Notes: generated from the letters alone by a model not told the origin. A stretch of DNA of 64,000 nt from Isobaculum melis (GCF_900111355.1 NZ_FOHA01000005.1:62001-126000), one strand, 5' to 3'; counted from the first letter of the stretch, positions 54,029 to 63,603 are shown. Program-made: numbers and translations.

Positions 54029-54571
54029 ATGAATGAAAAACAAACAAAATTTGGTTGGAGTGAATTTTTAATTGGACTAATTTTTATATTATTTGGTTCA
54101 ATGGCCATTAATCGACCAATAGCTAACTTATTAGCAATCACTTTACTATTTGGTTTAGGTGGGATTGTGAAAGGAATCTTCTTGATTTCAGGTTATGTAG
54201 GTATAAAAAAAGGTACTGCATATCATGCAACATATATGTTGATTATGGGGATTATTGATATCATCTTTGGCTTGATTTTAGTTTTCAATCTAGGGATTGG
54301 TGCACAGGTCTTACCATTTATATTTGCTACTTGGTTTATTATTAATTCTATTTTTAGACTGTTCCATGCCTATCAAACAAAAAAAATTGGAACGGGTTAT
54401 TATTGGTTGACCATTATTGTGAACCTTATTGGCGTTGTGCTTGGTGTCTTATTATTAATGAATCCATTTAGTTCTGCATTAGCGATTTCTTTCTTAATGA
54501 GTTTCTATTTCTATCTATTTGGATTTATTTATCTAATGGATGCCTTTATAGGAAAGAAATCATCAAAATAA
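54029..54571 (+). CDS. HdeD/DUF308 family membrane protein
   Basis: 180 residues with six hydrophobic segments in three similar pairs (FLIGLIFILFGSMAI, LIMGIIDIIFGLILVFNL, IIVNLIGVVLGVLLLMNP), the repeat pattern of DUF308/HdeD proteins linked to acid stress in enterobacteria. ATG 54029 follows AGAGGATGATC; the frame upstream to 53996 has no site. Role here unknown. Confidence 0.82.
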   Translation: MNEKQTKFGWSEFLIGLIFILFGSMAINRPIANLLAITLLFGLGGIVKGIFLISGYVGIKKGTAYHATYMLIMGIIDIIFGLILVFNLGIGAQVLPFIFATWFIINSIFRLFHAYQTKKIGTGYYWLTIIVNLIGVVLGVLLLMNPFSSALAISFLMSFYFYLFGFIYLMDAFIGKKSSK

Positions 54572-54578
54572 TGAAAAA

Positions 54579-54622
54579 AAAGATGAAACAGCTTTTAAAC
54601 TGTTTCGTCTTTTTTTTCGTCT
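54579..54622. terminator. Terminator shared by the DUF308 gene and the small minus-strand gene
   Basis: AAGATGAAACAGCTT and AAACTGTTTCGTCTTTTTTTTT pair. The stem overlaps the last codons of the small gene on the other strand. Confidence 0.8.
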
Positions 54623-54738
54623 GCTTGTTCTTGTGTTTCCATTTGTTTTTTGTCATCAGATTTTTCATCAGGTGTGATGAAAAATTTTTGGAACATATCT
54701 TCAACAGTTAAACCATCTGCGGTTCTTTTCTCAGCCAT
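54595..54738 (-). CDS. Small conserved-looking acidic protein, 47 residues
   Basis: Minus-strand ATG 54738 follows GAAGGAAGG with good spacing; stop at 54595. It begins AEKRTADGLTVEDMFQKFF and ends in a Lys/Asp/Glu/Gln-rich tail (KKDETV). The ordered start, strong ribosome site and terminator support a real gene that is too short for many callers. Function unknown. Confidence 0.65.
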   Translation of the reverse strand: MAEKRTADGLTVEDMFQKFFITPDEKSDDKKQMETQEQADEKKDETV

Positions 54739-54866
54739 TTGATTGCCTTCCTTCATTACAGTATGGAGAAATTATACTATAGCAGATAAGATTTAGCAAA
54801 ACTCTAGGTGTCATTCTGCTGCAATATCATGTACAATATTTGAAGTAGAAGAAAGAGGGGATTGAC

Positions 54867-55364
54867 ATGGTAAAATTAGATTTACTAACCTATTTAGATG
54901 AAAAAATGAAAGAACAATTTCATGATGTTGAATGGACCATAGAATGGTATAAGAAAGAAAAAAATATCACGCTTTATTTTTCGCTGTTTGCTGAGATTTC
55001 AGATGATGCAGCAGAGATTGCAGATATTGAAGGGACAATTGCGGAAAATGAAGTGATTGAATTCGAAGATAGTCTTGTTTTTTTTGACCCAGAAAAATCA
55101 AAGATTGAGGCAACAGAAGATTATTTACAAGTCATTCCTTTTTCCTTAAAAAAAGGACTAGAAATAGGTTATCTTGAGACTCTTTTAGCTTATTTAAAGG
55201 ATGTTTTAGACGAAGGACAAAGTGATTTGCTTGATTTTGTAACGAATCCAGATATTGAAGAATTTGAATTAAATTGGGATGACGCTAGCTTTGAAGCAAG
55301 ATTAGCACAAGCTAAACTGGAAACAAAATATGATCAAACATTTATTCCTTATCCTAAATTTTAA
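54867..55364 (+). CDS. DUF3013-like protein, 165 residues
   Basis: Acidic soluble protein (LDLLTYLDEKMKEQFHDVEW, EFEDSLVFFDPEKSKIEA, FELNWDDASFEARLA). The length and pattern agree with a Lactobacillales family of unknown function that I recall as DUF3013; the name is moderately sure. ATG 54867 follows GAAAGAGGGG. Confidence 0.7.
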   Translation: MVKLDLLTYLDEKMKEQFHDVEWTIEWYKKEKNITLYFSLFAEISDDAAEIADIEGTIAENEVIEFEDSLVFFDPEKSKIEATEDYLQVIPFSLKKGLEIGYLETLLAYLKDVLDEGQSDLLDFVTNPDIEEFELNWDDASFEARLAQAKLETKYDQTFIPYPKF

Positions 55365-55384
55365 AATCCTATAATATCATGAGA

Positions 55385-55500
55385 AAACATGGCTAAAGTC
55401 TTGCTTTTTAAATGTAGTTCGTGTAAAGTTACATTGTGCAATTGCACAACCTTTTACTTGGTTTAACGAATCACCAACGTTTTACTCAGTATCAGGATAA
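55385..55500 (+). promoter_or_regulatory. Structured rpsO leader (candidate S15 autoregulatory RNA)
   Basis: A 16-base palindrome TTGTGCAATTGCACAA sits on top of GTAAAG/CTTTTAC and GTTCGT/AACGAAT stems in nested order, between a TATAAT at 55370 and the rpsO ribosome site. S15 represses its own mRNA through differing leader RNAs in several phyla, including some Firmicutes; that this RNA does so is inferred. Confidence 0.5.
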
Positions 55501-55525
55501 AAGAAAAGGAAGAGGTGTTTTAGAA

Positions 55526-55795
55526 ATGGCTATTTCTAAAGAACGCAAAAATGAAATCATCAAAGAATTCGCGACACATGAAGGAGATACTGGTTCACCA
55601 GAGGTACAAATTGCTGTATTAACTGCAGACATTAACCACTTAAACGAGCACGCTCGTAACCACAAAAAAGATCACCATTCTTACCGCGGTTTGATGAAAA
55701 AAATCGGTCACCGTCGTAACTTACTTGCTTACTTACGTAACAAAGATGTTGCTCGTTACCGTGAATTGATTCAACGTTTAGGCCTACGTCGTTAA
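55526..55795 (+). CDS. rpsO: 30S ribosomal protein S15
   Basis: 89 residues; [20 protein letters not shown] and [20 protein letters not shown] are the S15 signatures. ATG 55526 follows GAGGTG; the frame upstream to 55436 lacks a site and spans the leader. pnp follows after a terminator, the usual order. Confidence 0.97.
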   Translation: MAISKERKNEIIKEFATHEGDTGSPEVQIAVLTADINHLNEHARNHKKDHHSYRGLMKKIGHRRNLLAYLRNKDVARYRELIQRLGLRR

Positions 55796-55812
55796 TTCTC
55801 GCAGGTCTGTTT

Positions 55813-55848
55813 GAAAGCGAGATTCTTATGAATCTCGCTTTCATTTTG
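55813..55848 (+). terminator. rpsO terminator
   Basis: GAAAGCGAGATTC and GAATCTCGCTTTC with loop TTAT and ATTTT. Confidence 0.9.
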
Positions 55849-56010
55849 AACAAATAGCATCATTTGAAAAGTCTACATGTTTTATGAACCTACTATACAA
55901 ATATGAAGAACCAATAAAGAGTTGGTTTTTGATATTTGTTTAGTAGTTCGTGTGTAGCAAGTGATGACTAAAAGTAGGATAAGAAACAAAAAGAAATGAG
56001 GACAAGTTAC

Positions 56011-58134
56011 ATGAGTGAAAAAAAAGTATTTACAACGGAGTGGGCAGGACGTCCACTAACAGTTGAAGTTGGACAATTGGCTAAACAAGCAAATGGTTCA
56101 GTCTTTATTCGTTATGGAGAAACAGTTGTCTTAACCGCTGCTGTAGCTAGCAAAAAAGCTAAAGATGTAGATTTCTTTCCATTAACAGTCAATTATGAAG
56201 AAAAAATGTATGCAGTTGGTAAAATCCCTGGTGGATTTATTAAGCGTGAAGGTCGTCCAAGTGAACGTGCAACCTTAACGGCTCGCTTAATTGACCGTCC
56301 AATTCGTCCAATGTTTGCGGAAGGTTTCCGTAATGAAGTGCAAATCACAAATACAGTCATGTCTGTGGAACAAGATTGCTCACCAGAAGTAGTGGCAATG
56401 TTAGGTTCTTCTTTAGCATTATGTGTTTCTGATATTCCATTTAACGGCCCAATTGCTGGTGTTGATGTGGCTTATGTTGATGGAGAATATATTTTAAACC
56501 CTTCAATTGAACAAAGTGCAAAATCTAGTATCCATTTAAGTGTTGCTGGAACAAAAGAAGCGATTAACATGGTTGAAAGTGGCGCTGAAGAAGTATCTGA
56601 AGAAGAGATGTTAGGTGCTTTGCTATTTGGACATAAAGAAATTCAAAAAATCATTGCTTTCCAAGAAGAAATCGTTGCTGCAGTCGGCAAAGAAAAAATG
56701 GAAGTTGCTTTATTACAAGTAGATGCTGAGCTTGAAGCAGAGATTAATGCTGCTTATAAAGGTAAAATGATTGAAGCAATCCAAACAGAAGAAAAATTAG
56801 CTCGTGAAGACAATATTGAAGCAGTGAAAGAAGAAGTCATCGCTGTTTATGAAGAAAAATTTGCAGATCATGAAGAAGCTGCAAAATGGATGAAAGAAGT
56901 AAAACAAATTGCGGAGGATTTAGAGAAAAATGAAGTCCGTCGTTTGATTACTGTTGAAAAAATTCGTCCTGATGGTCGTAAAATTGATGAAATCCGCGCA
57001 TTAGCGTCAGAAATTGGGATATTACCACGTACCCATGGTTCTGGTCTATTTACACGTGGTCAGACACAAGCCTTAACAACAGCTACATTAGCACCTTTAG
57101 GTGAGCATCAAATTATTGATGGTTTAGGTATAGAAGATAGCAAACGTTTCATCCATCATTATAATTTCCCACAATTCTCAGTAGGTTCAACAGGACCAAA
57201 TCGTGGACCAGGTAGACGTGAAATTGGACATGGTGCTTTAGGTGAACGTGCATTGTCACAAATTATTCCAAGTGAAGAAGATTTCCCTTATACCATCCGT
57301 TTAGTGTCAGAAGTATTAGAATCAAATGGTTCTTCTTCTCAAGCAAGTATCTGTGCAGGAACATTAGCATTAATGGATGCTGGTGTACCAATTAAAGCAC
57401 CAGTTGCTGGGATTGCGATGGGACTTGTTAAAGAAGGCGACGATTATACTGTTTTAACAGATATTCAAGGACTAGAAGATCACTTAGGCGATATGGACTT
57501 TAAAGTAGCTGGTACAACTGCAGGAATCACTGCTTTACAAATGGATATTAAAATTGATGGGATTACACAACAAATTTTAGAAGAAGCATTAGCACAAGCT
57601 AAAAAAGCACGTATGGAAATTTTAGCTGAGTTAACTTCAACAATTGCGGCTCCTAAGGAAGAATTAAGTCCTTATGCACCGAAAATTGAAATGATTCAAA
57701 TCCACCCAGATAAAATTAAGGTTGTCATCGGTCGTGGTGGCGAACAAATCAATGAAATCATTGATGAAACTGGGGTTAAAATTGATATTGATCAAGAAGG
57801 TAATGTAAGTATTGCTTCAACTGATGCAGCAATGATTGAAAAAGCGAAGAAAATTATTACTGATTTAACAAGAGAAATCAAAGTTGGTGAAATTTTCTTA
57901 GGTAAAGTGAAGCGCGTTGAAAAATTCGGTGCCTTTGTAGAAATTCTAAAAGGTAAAGATGGCTTAGTTCATATTTCTGAATTAGCCAAAGAACGTGTTG
58001 CTAAAGTGGAAGATGTCTTAAATCTTGGCGATGAAGTACTTGTAAAAGTAACGGAAATCGATAAACAAGGACGTATTAATCTTTCTCGTAAAGCCTTACT
58101 AAAAGATGACGAAACAGCTGAAACGAAAAAATAA
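56011..58134 (+). CDS. pnp: Polyribonucleotide nucleotidyltransferase (PNPase)
   Basis: 707 residues; 3' to 5' phosphorolytic RNA decay. Two RNase PH domains ([35 protein letters not shown] and [15 protein letters not shown]), a KH domain with [13 protein letters not shown] and an S1 domain ([20 protein letters not shown]). ATG 56011 follows GAGGAC; an ATG at 55996 has no site. The KH and S1 order is intact. Confidence 0.97.
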   Translation: MSEKKVFTTEWAGRPLTVEVGQLAKQANGSVFIRYGETVVLTAAVASKKAKDVDFFPLTVNYEEKMYAVGKIPGGFIKREGRPSERATLTARLIDRPIRPMFAEGFRNEVQITNTVMSVEQDCSPEVVAMLGSSLALCVSDIPFNGPIAGVDVAYVDGEYILNPSIEQSAKSSIHLSVAGTKEAINMVESGAEEVSEEEMLGALLFGHKEIQKIIAFQEEIVAAVGKEKMEVALLQVDAELEAEINAAYKGKMIEAIQTEEKLAREDNIEAVKEEVIAVYEEKFADHEEAAKWMKEVKQIAEDLEKNEVRRLITVEKIRPDGRKIDEIRALASEIGILPRTHGSGLFTRGQTQALTTATLAPLGEHQIIDGLGIEDSKRFIHHYNFPQFSVGSTGPNRGPGRREIGHGALGERALSQIIPSEEDFPYTIRLVSEVLESNGSSSQASICAGTLALMDAGVPIKAPVAGIAMGLVKEGDDYTVLTDIQGLEDHLGDMDFKVAGTTAGITALQMDIKIDGITQQILEEALAQAKKARMEILAELTSTIAAPKEELSPYAPKIEMIQIHPDKIKVVIGRGGEQINEIIDETGVKIDIDQEGNVSIASTDAAMIEKAKKIITDLTREIKVGEIFLGKVKRVEKFGAFVEILKGKDGLVHISELAKERVAKVEDVLNLGDEVLVKVTEIDKQGRINLSRKALLKDDETAETKK

Positions 58135-58141
58135 ATCAGGG

Positions 58142-58176
58142 ATAGGTATTGAAGTTGACTTCAATACCTATTTTTT
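58142..58176 (+). terminator. pnp terminator
   Basis: ATAGGTATTGAAGT and ACTTCAATACCTAT with a two-base loop and T-run. Confidence 0.92.
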
Positions 58177-58207
58177 ATTATTATGAATGCAGTAGAGGTG
58201 ATGAGAG

Positions 58208-58516
58208 ATGCTAGAAAAATTAGTAAAAGAATATCAAGGAACGATGATGTTTGATGATTTACATCATTTATCGTCAGATAAAACGGTGCAAGAACAAGTC
58301 AGCTACCTAAAAGAAGATTTATTACAAGCGCATTTTATACATAATTATATACTAGATATAGGTTGGTATCCTAGCTTCAGTGGAAATGGCGCCTTTCAAA
58401 TTTTATTAATCAAAGCAGGAAATTGGGATATGCCAATTTTTCATAAAAAGACTGCTCATTTGACTGAGCTGTTGCATTTTTCTCATGAAGCGCTAAAGGA
58501 AATGATAAAGGAGTGA
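58208..58516 (+). CDS. Hypothetical protein, 102 residues (orphan immunity-like?)
   Basis: Soluble protein beginning LEKLVKEYQGTMMFDDLHHL and containing IGWYPSFSGNGAFQILLIK. ATG 58208 follows AGAGGTGATGAGAG. It is seven bases from the next gene. I do not recognise it. Small, acidic, unrelated neighbours of this type are common in immunity gene arrays of toxin systems, but no toxin gene is in the window. Confidence 0.7.
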   Translation: MLEKLVKEYQGTMMFDDLHHLSSDKTVQEQVSYLKEDLLQAHFIHNYILDIGWYPSFSGNGAFQILLIKAGNWDMPIFHKKTAHLTELLHFSHEALKEMIKE

Positions 58517-58523
58517 AGCACCA

Positions 58524-58841
58524 ATGCATAAAACTATTAGAATAGCTGGTAATACAGAATGTCCATGTTATTGGGCAATCATTAAAAAAGGTTTTGAAGT
58601 AACAATCTCTAGCCAATTAACAAATGTAGAAGGCTCCGATTGCCGTTGGACATATGAAGCGCAAAAAGATGATTGGCTTTTTAGTGCGACGACAATTCAA
58701 GCATTACTTGGCTTAATTACCATGTGGGAAATAAGAAGCGATGATTGGCGAGCATCTGAAAATGAAAAAAATACATATATCGAGTATAGAGGTCAGACGC
58801 CATTTTATGATATAGAAGGCAATGAAATTTTTGATGAATAA
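58524..58841 (+). CDS. Hypothetical protein, 105 residues (orphan immunity-like?)
   Basis: Begins HKTIRIAGNTECPCYWAIIK and contains WTYEAQKDDWLFSATTIQAL and a Tyr/Glu-rich end. ATG 58524 is preceded by AAGGAGTGAAG. Unknown family. Same operon as its neighbours. Confidence 0.7.
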   Translation: MHKTIRIAGNTECPCYWAIIKKGFEVTISSQLTNVEGSDCRWTYEAQKDDWLFSATTIQALLGLITMWEIRSDDWRASENEKNTYIEYRGQTPFYDIEGNEIFDE

Positions 58842-58892
58842 TCGATGAAGGTAAAATGTCGTTAGTGAGTATAGAAAGTGAAAGGAGTCATG

Positions 58893-59792
58893 ATGAAAAC
58901 ATTTGCACAATATAAAGGTTTATTTTACCCAAGAAAAATAGGCAATAGATTGCTTTATGTCAGCTATAATCAACCACCTTTGCAATATAAAGGTGCTAAA
59001 ACATCCTTACCTCATGAACAAATAAACCTTGAAAATAATTTGGAAGTAGAAGCCTTAATTTTAGATTACGATGAGGGGAATATTGATAATTTTTTTCCAA
59101 TGTATTTACCGGATCTTTTAAATTTAAAATTTCTACAAATACCAATACACTATCTTAGTAAGTTGACCATTATTCCAGAAAATCTTGAGAGATTAGTCTT
59201 AATAAATAAAAAAGGTTATCTATCAGAAGAAAATAAAAAAACAATTCTCTGGCCAAAAGAATTAATCTTATCAGATTTAAAATATCTTCATATAGCTAAC
59301 TCTCATTCTCAAATTGATATTGATTGTTTATTTGGTATGGCACAAAAACACTTCCCTAATTTAGCATTTTTAAACCTTACTTTGGATAAAAAAGGAATAC
59401 TAATGGAAGAGATCTCAAATTTTTCTTCACTAAAAGCTTTAGAATTAGGAATGGTTAAAAAAAAGCAGATATTTGATGCGATTGATGATCAAATCCATTA
59501 TCTCAGTCTAAGTAATATTCAAAATATTGAAGGCATTTCAAATTTGAGTAAATTAAAAAAAGTTGTACTTAATAGTGTGAATGGTGAATTGGATTGCAGG
59601 TTATTTAAAAAACTATTATTTTTAGAAGAATTAACAATCTATAATTCTTTTAAAATAAAGAATGTAGAAGCCTTGTTAGACATGGATTCTCTTAAAATGT
59701 TAACAGCCGTTAATTGTAAAAAAGCATTTGGCGGAATGAAGCATATGTTTGAAAGCAAAGCATTTGATTTACTAAGTATTGAACACTCTTAA
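58893..59792 (+). CDS. Leucine-rich-repeat-like protein, 299 residues
   Basis: Many short repeats with the spacing LxxLxxLxL, for example LKYLHIANSHSQIDID, FPNLAFLNLTLDKKG, LKALELGMVKK and LEELTIYNSFKIKN. No signal peptide, so cytoplasmic. ATG 58893 follows AAAGGAG; earlier in-frame ATG and GTG codons overlap that site. AT-rich compared with pnp. It may be a protein-binding or immunity protein; function unknown. Confidence 0.72.
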   Translation: MKTFAQYKGLFYPRKIGNRLLYVSYNQPPLQYKGAKTSLPHEQINLENNLEVEALILDYDEGNIDNFFPMYLPDLLNLKFLQIPIHYLSKLTIIPENLERLVLINKKGYLSEENKKTILWPKELILSDLKYLHIANSHSQIDIDCLFGMAQKHFPNLAFLNLTLDKKGILMEEISNFSSLKALELGMVKKKQIFDAIDDQIHYLSLSNIQNIEGISNLSKLKKVVLNSVNGELDCRLFKKLLFLEELTIYNSFKIKNVEALLDMDSLKMLTAVNCKKAFGGMKHMFESKAFDLLSIEHS

Positions 59793-59844
59793 TGATTTTT
59801 CTACTGATCATCTTTCGAATACCATCTATAAAATCAATTTAAGC

Positions 59845-59873
59845 TTGTCATTCATTTTTGATTTGTGTAAACT
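59845..59873 (+). promoter_or_regulatory. bioY promoter
   Basis: TTGTCA at 59845-59850, 17-base spacer, TAAACT at 59868-59873, which overlaps the left half of the BirA-type operator. Confidence 0.7.
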
Positions 59874-59899
59874 GTAAATATAAATACAGGTTAACGCAA
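59863..59899 (+). promoter_or_regulatory. BirA-type operator upstream of bioY
   Basis: Inverted repeat TTGTGTAAACT (59863-59873), 14-base spacer, AGGTTAACGCAA (59888-59899). It fits the TTGTTAACC-N15-GGTTAACAA type of Firmicute BirA sites and covers the -10 of the promoter. Confidence 0.8.
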
Positions 59900-59910
59900 A
59901 GGGTGGTAAA

Positions 59911-60471
59911 ATGAAATTAACAATAAAAGAACAAGTAGAAATCGCTTTATTTACGGCATTACTTGCTATTGGTTCAATGATAGTGATTCCAACGGGATTA
60001 GTCCCAATTACCTTACAAGTATTTTTTGTATTGGTCACAGCGCTACTTTTAACAAGAACGCAAAGTGTATTGGTTATGTTTCTTTACATGATTTTAGGCT
60101 TAATAGGGTTACCTGTTTTTGCAGGAGGAAATGGTGGTATCCAAAGTATTTTTAGCCCAAGTTTTGGCTATATTATTGGTTATAGTGTGGTTGCATTTCT
60201 GATTGGAACGTTGCTTCAATCTAAGCGTGGTCAGCTTCAATTTGTTTCAACGCTACTAGTATCCATTATTGGATTATTTGTACTATATGGGATTGGCATC
60301 ACATATACCTATTTTATTTTAAAATATGTATCAAAAGCACCAATTCCTTATCATCTTCTGATCAAAACAAACTTAATCACCTTTTTACCACTAGATCTAC
60401 TTAAAAGTGTTATTGCAGTAATGGTTGTGCTACGTGTTCAAAAAATAGTTATTAAAAAAACTCAAGATTAA
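59911..60471 (+). CDS. bioY: Biotin transporter S component BioY
   Basis: 186-residue membrane protein with six helices, the biotin-binding part of an ECF transporter. LTIKEQVEIALFTALLAIGS, FSPSFGYIIGY and the biotin-site region FAGGNGGIQ (GGxGG) agree with BioY. ATG 59911 follows GGGTGG. A BirA-type operator covers its promoter, and birA is the next gene, convergent and overlapping by four bases, so biotin control is very likely. Confidence 0.93.
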   Translation: MKLTIKEQVEIALFTALLAIGSMIVIPTGLVPITLQVFFVLVTALLLTRTQSVLVMFLYMILGLIGLPVFAGGNGGIQSIFSPSFGYIIGYSVVAFLIGTLLQSKRGQLQFVSTLLVSIIGLFVLYGIGITYTYFILKYVSKAPIPYHLLIKTNLITFLPLDLLKSVIAVMVVLRVQKIVIKKTQD

Positions 60472-60486
60472 ATATAACCTTGAGTT
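60453..60486 (-). terminator. birA terminator inside the bioY 3' end
   Basis: Minus strand: AACTCAAG, loop, CTTGAGTT and T7. The stem spans both stop codons and can also serve bioY, with a poorer T-run. Confidence 0.75.
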
Positions 60487-61457
60487 CCTCGAATTGAGAC
60501 TTCTCCTGCAAAGATAGGGGTTGTCTTTTTTTCATTTTCAAATTGTACAAGCAGTTGTCCTTTTTCATCAATATCAACAGCTTTTGCTAAACGCTTGCTA
60601 TCTTGCTGAATCACATAAATCTCTTTTCCAATCACAGCAGAGTGTTGCCGACAAATCTGTAAAGTTGGCTGATAATTTCCTGTTGCAATAAATGCTGCAT
60701 AATACTTTTCAAAAGTAGTTAAAAAGCTTGCAATCAAATGATTAGGATCAATTTCTTTGCCTAAAACTTGTAAGAGTGAGGTCGCTTTCTCTTGAATATC
60801 AGGAGGCATTTCTTCGAAACTTAAATTTGTATTGATACCAATGCCAATCACAACATAATGAATTTGTGTCAGCTCTGCAGATATTTCAGTTAAGATTCCA
60901 CAAAGTTTTTTACCATTTATGACAATATCATTTGGCCACTTAATTTGGACATCAGCTATATTTTTGGTTGCTTCAACAAAAGCAGCTGCAACAATTTGGG
61001 TTAACTTGCTAGCTTCCATTGGAGGGATTTCTGGTGTAAGGACCATCGATAAGGCAATTGTTTTCCCTTTAGGAGAAGACCAAACACGACCCAAACGGCC
61101 TCTACCAAGTGTTTGCTCCTCGGCCAAATAGACTTTGCCATTTTCAGGTTTTTGTTGTGCTTCTTCTTTAGCAAAGACATTAGTTGAAGGAATCGTTGGA
61201 AAGACTTGCATTTTTTGTCCAAGAAAATGAGTCTTTAATTGTTGCCGAATTTTAGCTTCATCAATGGGTAAATAGGGAAGTGCATAGCCATTTTTCCCTT
61301 GAGAAACAATCCCATAACCATCATCCTTCAAGCTTTGAATTCCTTTCCAAATAGCGGTTCTTGAAATGGCCAAGAGCTGACCCATTTTTTCACCAGATAG
61401 GGCATTTGGTGCTTCCTTGATTAACAAATGTAGGATTTTTTGTTTCGTTGTTTTCAT
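60468..61457 (-). CDS. birA: Bifunctional biotin-protein ligase / biotin operon repressor
   Basis: 329 residues. The N-terminal winged helix (KILHLLIKEAPNALSGEKMG, then SRTAIWKGIQSLKDDGYGI) shows this is the regulatory (class II) type. The ligase domain has PSTNVFAKEEA, GRGRLGRVWSSPKGK (biotinyl-AMP loop) and KWPNDIVINGKKLCGILTE. ATG 61457 follows AAAAGGAG. It attaches biotin to pyruvate carboxylase (32330-35758 here) and should repress bioY. Confidence 0.96.
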   Translation of the reverse strand: MKTTKQKILHLLIKEAPNALSGEKMGQLLAISRTAIWKGIQSLKDDGYGIVSQGKNGYALPYLPIDEAKIRQQLKTHFLGQKMQVFPTIPSTNVFAKEEAQQKPENGKVYLAEEQTLGRGRLGRVWSSPKGKTIALSMVLTPEIPPMEASKLTQIVAAAFVEATKNIADVQIKWPNDIVINGKKLCGILTEISAELTQIHYVVIGIGINTNLSFEEMPPDIQEKATSLLQVLGKEIDPNHLIASFLTTFEKYYAAFIATGNYQPTLQICRQHSAVIGKEIYVIQQDSKRLAKAVDIDEKGQLLVQFENEKKTTPIFAGEVSIRGTQGYI

Positions 61458-61607
61458 AAGAATCTCCTTTTCTAAGAATGTTCTTGTTAGTATTGTAACA
61501 GATTTTAGCCAACTAGATAAACTTATTGTTGAATCTATATAGGCGAAATCTCAAGATTGTGGTAAAATATAGAGATAAATATAGAGCAAATGATAGGGGT
61601 GTTGAAA

Positions 61608-62654
61608 ATGAATGGCTATCATCTAGCAGTCGTTGGCGCAACAGGAGCAGTAGGTACTAAAATGATTGAAATGTTAGAAGAAGCAAATTTTCCTATTGCT
61701 TCTGTAAAGTTTTTAGCATCAAAACGTTCAGCAGGTAAAGTATTATCCTTTAAAAATCAATCAGTGATGGTAGAGGAAACGACACCAGATGCGTTTGAAG
61801 GTGTACATATTGCCTTATTTAGTGCAGGTGGAAGTATTTCAAAACAATTTGCTAAGGAAGCAGTCAAACGTGGGGCAGTAGTGATTGATAATACGAGTGC
61901 TTTTAGAATGGATCCAACTGTTCCATTAGTTGTACCAGAAGTGAATGAAGCAGCTTTAGCAAACCATCAAGGCATTATTGCAAATCCAAATTGTTCAACC
62001 ATTCAAATGATGGTTGCTCTTGAACCGATTCGTAAGCAATATGGCTTAAATAGAATTATTGTATCCACTTATCAAGCAGTCAGTGGTGCTGGTGTTTCGG
62101 CGTTAGAAGAAATGAAAGAGCAAGCAAAAGCCTTGCTAGTTGGCAAGACAGAGGTTGCTGCCAACATTTTACCTTGTGGTGCAGATGAAAAGCATTTTCC
62201 AATTGCCTTTAATGCATTACCACAAATTGATTTATTTGCAGAGGGTGGCTACACATTTGAAGAGTGGAAGATGGTCAATGAAACAAAGAAAATTATGGCA
62301 GATGACACCATCAAAGTTTCTGCAACCTGTGTCCGGATTCCTGTTGTTTCTGGACATTCAGAATCTATTTACCTTGAAATAAACGAAGAACAAGCTACCG
62401 TTGCAGATATCAAAGCATTATTAGTTGATGCTCCTGGCGTGGTGCTAGAGGATGAGCCTGCTGAGCAACGCTATCCAACACCACTGGCAGCAGTTGGTAA
62501 AAAAGCAACATTTGTTGGTCGTATTAGACAAGATATTGATGTGAAAAATGGGTTTCATATGTGGGTTGTCTCTGACAATTTACTAAAAGGAGCGGCTTGG
62601 AATTCAGTGCAAATTGCTGAAAGCTTACATCGTTTAAACCTAATCCAATCTTAA
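61608..62654 (+). CDS. asd: Aspartate-semialdehyde dehydrogenase
   Basis: 348 residues; reduces aspartyl phosphate on the way to lysine, threonine and peptidoglycan diaminopimelate or lysine. NADP motif [12 protein letters not shown], catalytic Cys in NPNCSTIQM, and the substrate His in [11 protein letters not shown] 61608 follows AGGGGTG; the frame from 61590 is too close to that site. dapA follows after 23 bases. Confidence 0.96.
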   Translation: MNGYHLAVVGATGAVGTKMIEMLEEANFPIASVKFLASKRSAGKVLSFKNQSVMVEETTPDAFEGVHIALFSAGGSISKQFAKEAVKRGAVVIDNTSAFRMDPTVPLVVPEVNEAALANHQGIIANPNCSTIQMMVALEPIRKQYGLNRIIVSTYQAVSGAGVSALEEMKEQAKALLVGKTEVAANILPCGADEKHFPIAFNALPQIDLFAEGGYTFEEWKMVNETKKIMADDTIKVSATCVRIPVVSGHSESIYLEINEEQATVADIKALLVDAPGVVLEDEPAEQRYPTPLAAVGKKATFVGRIRQDIDVKNGFHMWVVSDNLLKGAAWNSVQIAESLHRLNLIQS

Positions 62655-62677
62655 TAGTCAAAGAAGGCGAGGAGACA

Positions 62678-63565
62678 ATGTTGAAATTAAAAGATGCTAA
62701 AATAATGACTGCAATGGTCACGCCATTTGATGCTAATGGACAGGTTGACCCCAATCAGACAGTTATCTTAGTTGAGTATTTGTTAGCCAATGGAACGGAA
62801 GGTTTAATTGTTGGTGGAACAACAGGGGAAGCCTCGACTTTAACCAAACAAGAAAAAGTTGATTTGTATCAGCATGTTGTTGAAATAGTGAATGGTCGCG
62901 TACCAATTATCGCTGGTACAGGAACAAATAATACTGCTGAAACGATTGCCTTTACACAAGAGGTTGCACAAATCCCTGGAATTGATGCAGCGCTTGTTGT
63001 GGTGCCTTATTATAACAAACCAAATCAAGCTGGATTATATGCACATTTTGAAAAAATTGCATCAGTCGCATCTTTGCCAATTTTGCTGTATAATGTACCA
63101 AGTAGGACAGGTGTGAGTCTCACAACAGAGACAACCATCGCTTTGGCAAAATTACCAAATATCATTGGTATCAAAGAATGTGGTGGTGTTGAAATGATGA
63201 GTGAAATCATTGCAAATACCGAAAGTTCCTTTTTAGTTTATTCAGGAGAGGATGCTTTAAGCTTACCAACTCGTTTAATTGGTGGTACAGGTGTGATTTC
63301 AGTTGCCAGTCATGTGCTCGGAAATGAAATGCAACAAATGTATCAAGCATACAATCAAGGAGATTTAAAAGAGGCAGGCCGTGTTCATAGAGGCTTATTA
63401 CCCAAAATGGCTACCTGCTTTATGGTGTCTTCTCCGGCACCAGTAAAAATGTTATTAAATCATGCTGGTATTCAAGTGGGCGGTTTAAGATTACCAATGG
63501 TCGCTTGTACCGATGAAGAATCAGTGATGATATTAAATAAAATGAATCAATCAAATGATAGCTAA
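62678..63565 (+). CDS. dapA: 4-hydroxy-tetrahydrodipicolinate synthase
   Basis: 295-residue aldolase of lysine synthesis. GGTTGEASTL holds the substrate Thr pair, YNVPSRTGV the Tyr and Arg, and IIGIKECGG the Schiff-base Lys. ATG 62678 follows GGCGAGGAG. asd-dapA-rnjB matches the Bacillus order without dapG. No lysine riboswitch is visible before asd. Confidence 0.96.
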   Translation: MLKLKDAKIMTAMVTPFDANGQVDPNQTVILVEYLLANGTEGLIVGGTTGEASTLTKQEKVDLYQHVVEIVNGRVPIIAGTGTNNTAETIAFTQEVAQIPGIDAALVVVPYYNKPNQAGLYAHFEKIASVASLPILLYNVPSRTGVSLTTETTIALAKLPNIIGIKECGGVEMMSEIIANTESSFLVYSGEDALSLPTRLIGGTGVISVASHVLGNEMQQMYQAYNQGDLKEAGRVHRGLLPKMATCFMVSSPAPVKMLLNHAGIQVGGLRLPMVACTDEESVMILNKMNQSNDS

Positions 63566-63603
63566 ATGTTAGTTATTAAATAATAAATAATAGAGGTGAA
63601 AAA

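Noticed and set aside
61458-61607. Lysine riboswitch before asd
   Set aside because: The gap is only about 150 bases and lacks the conserved L-box core.
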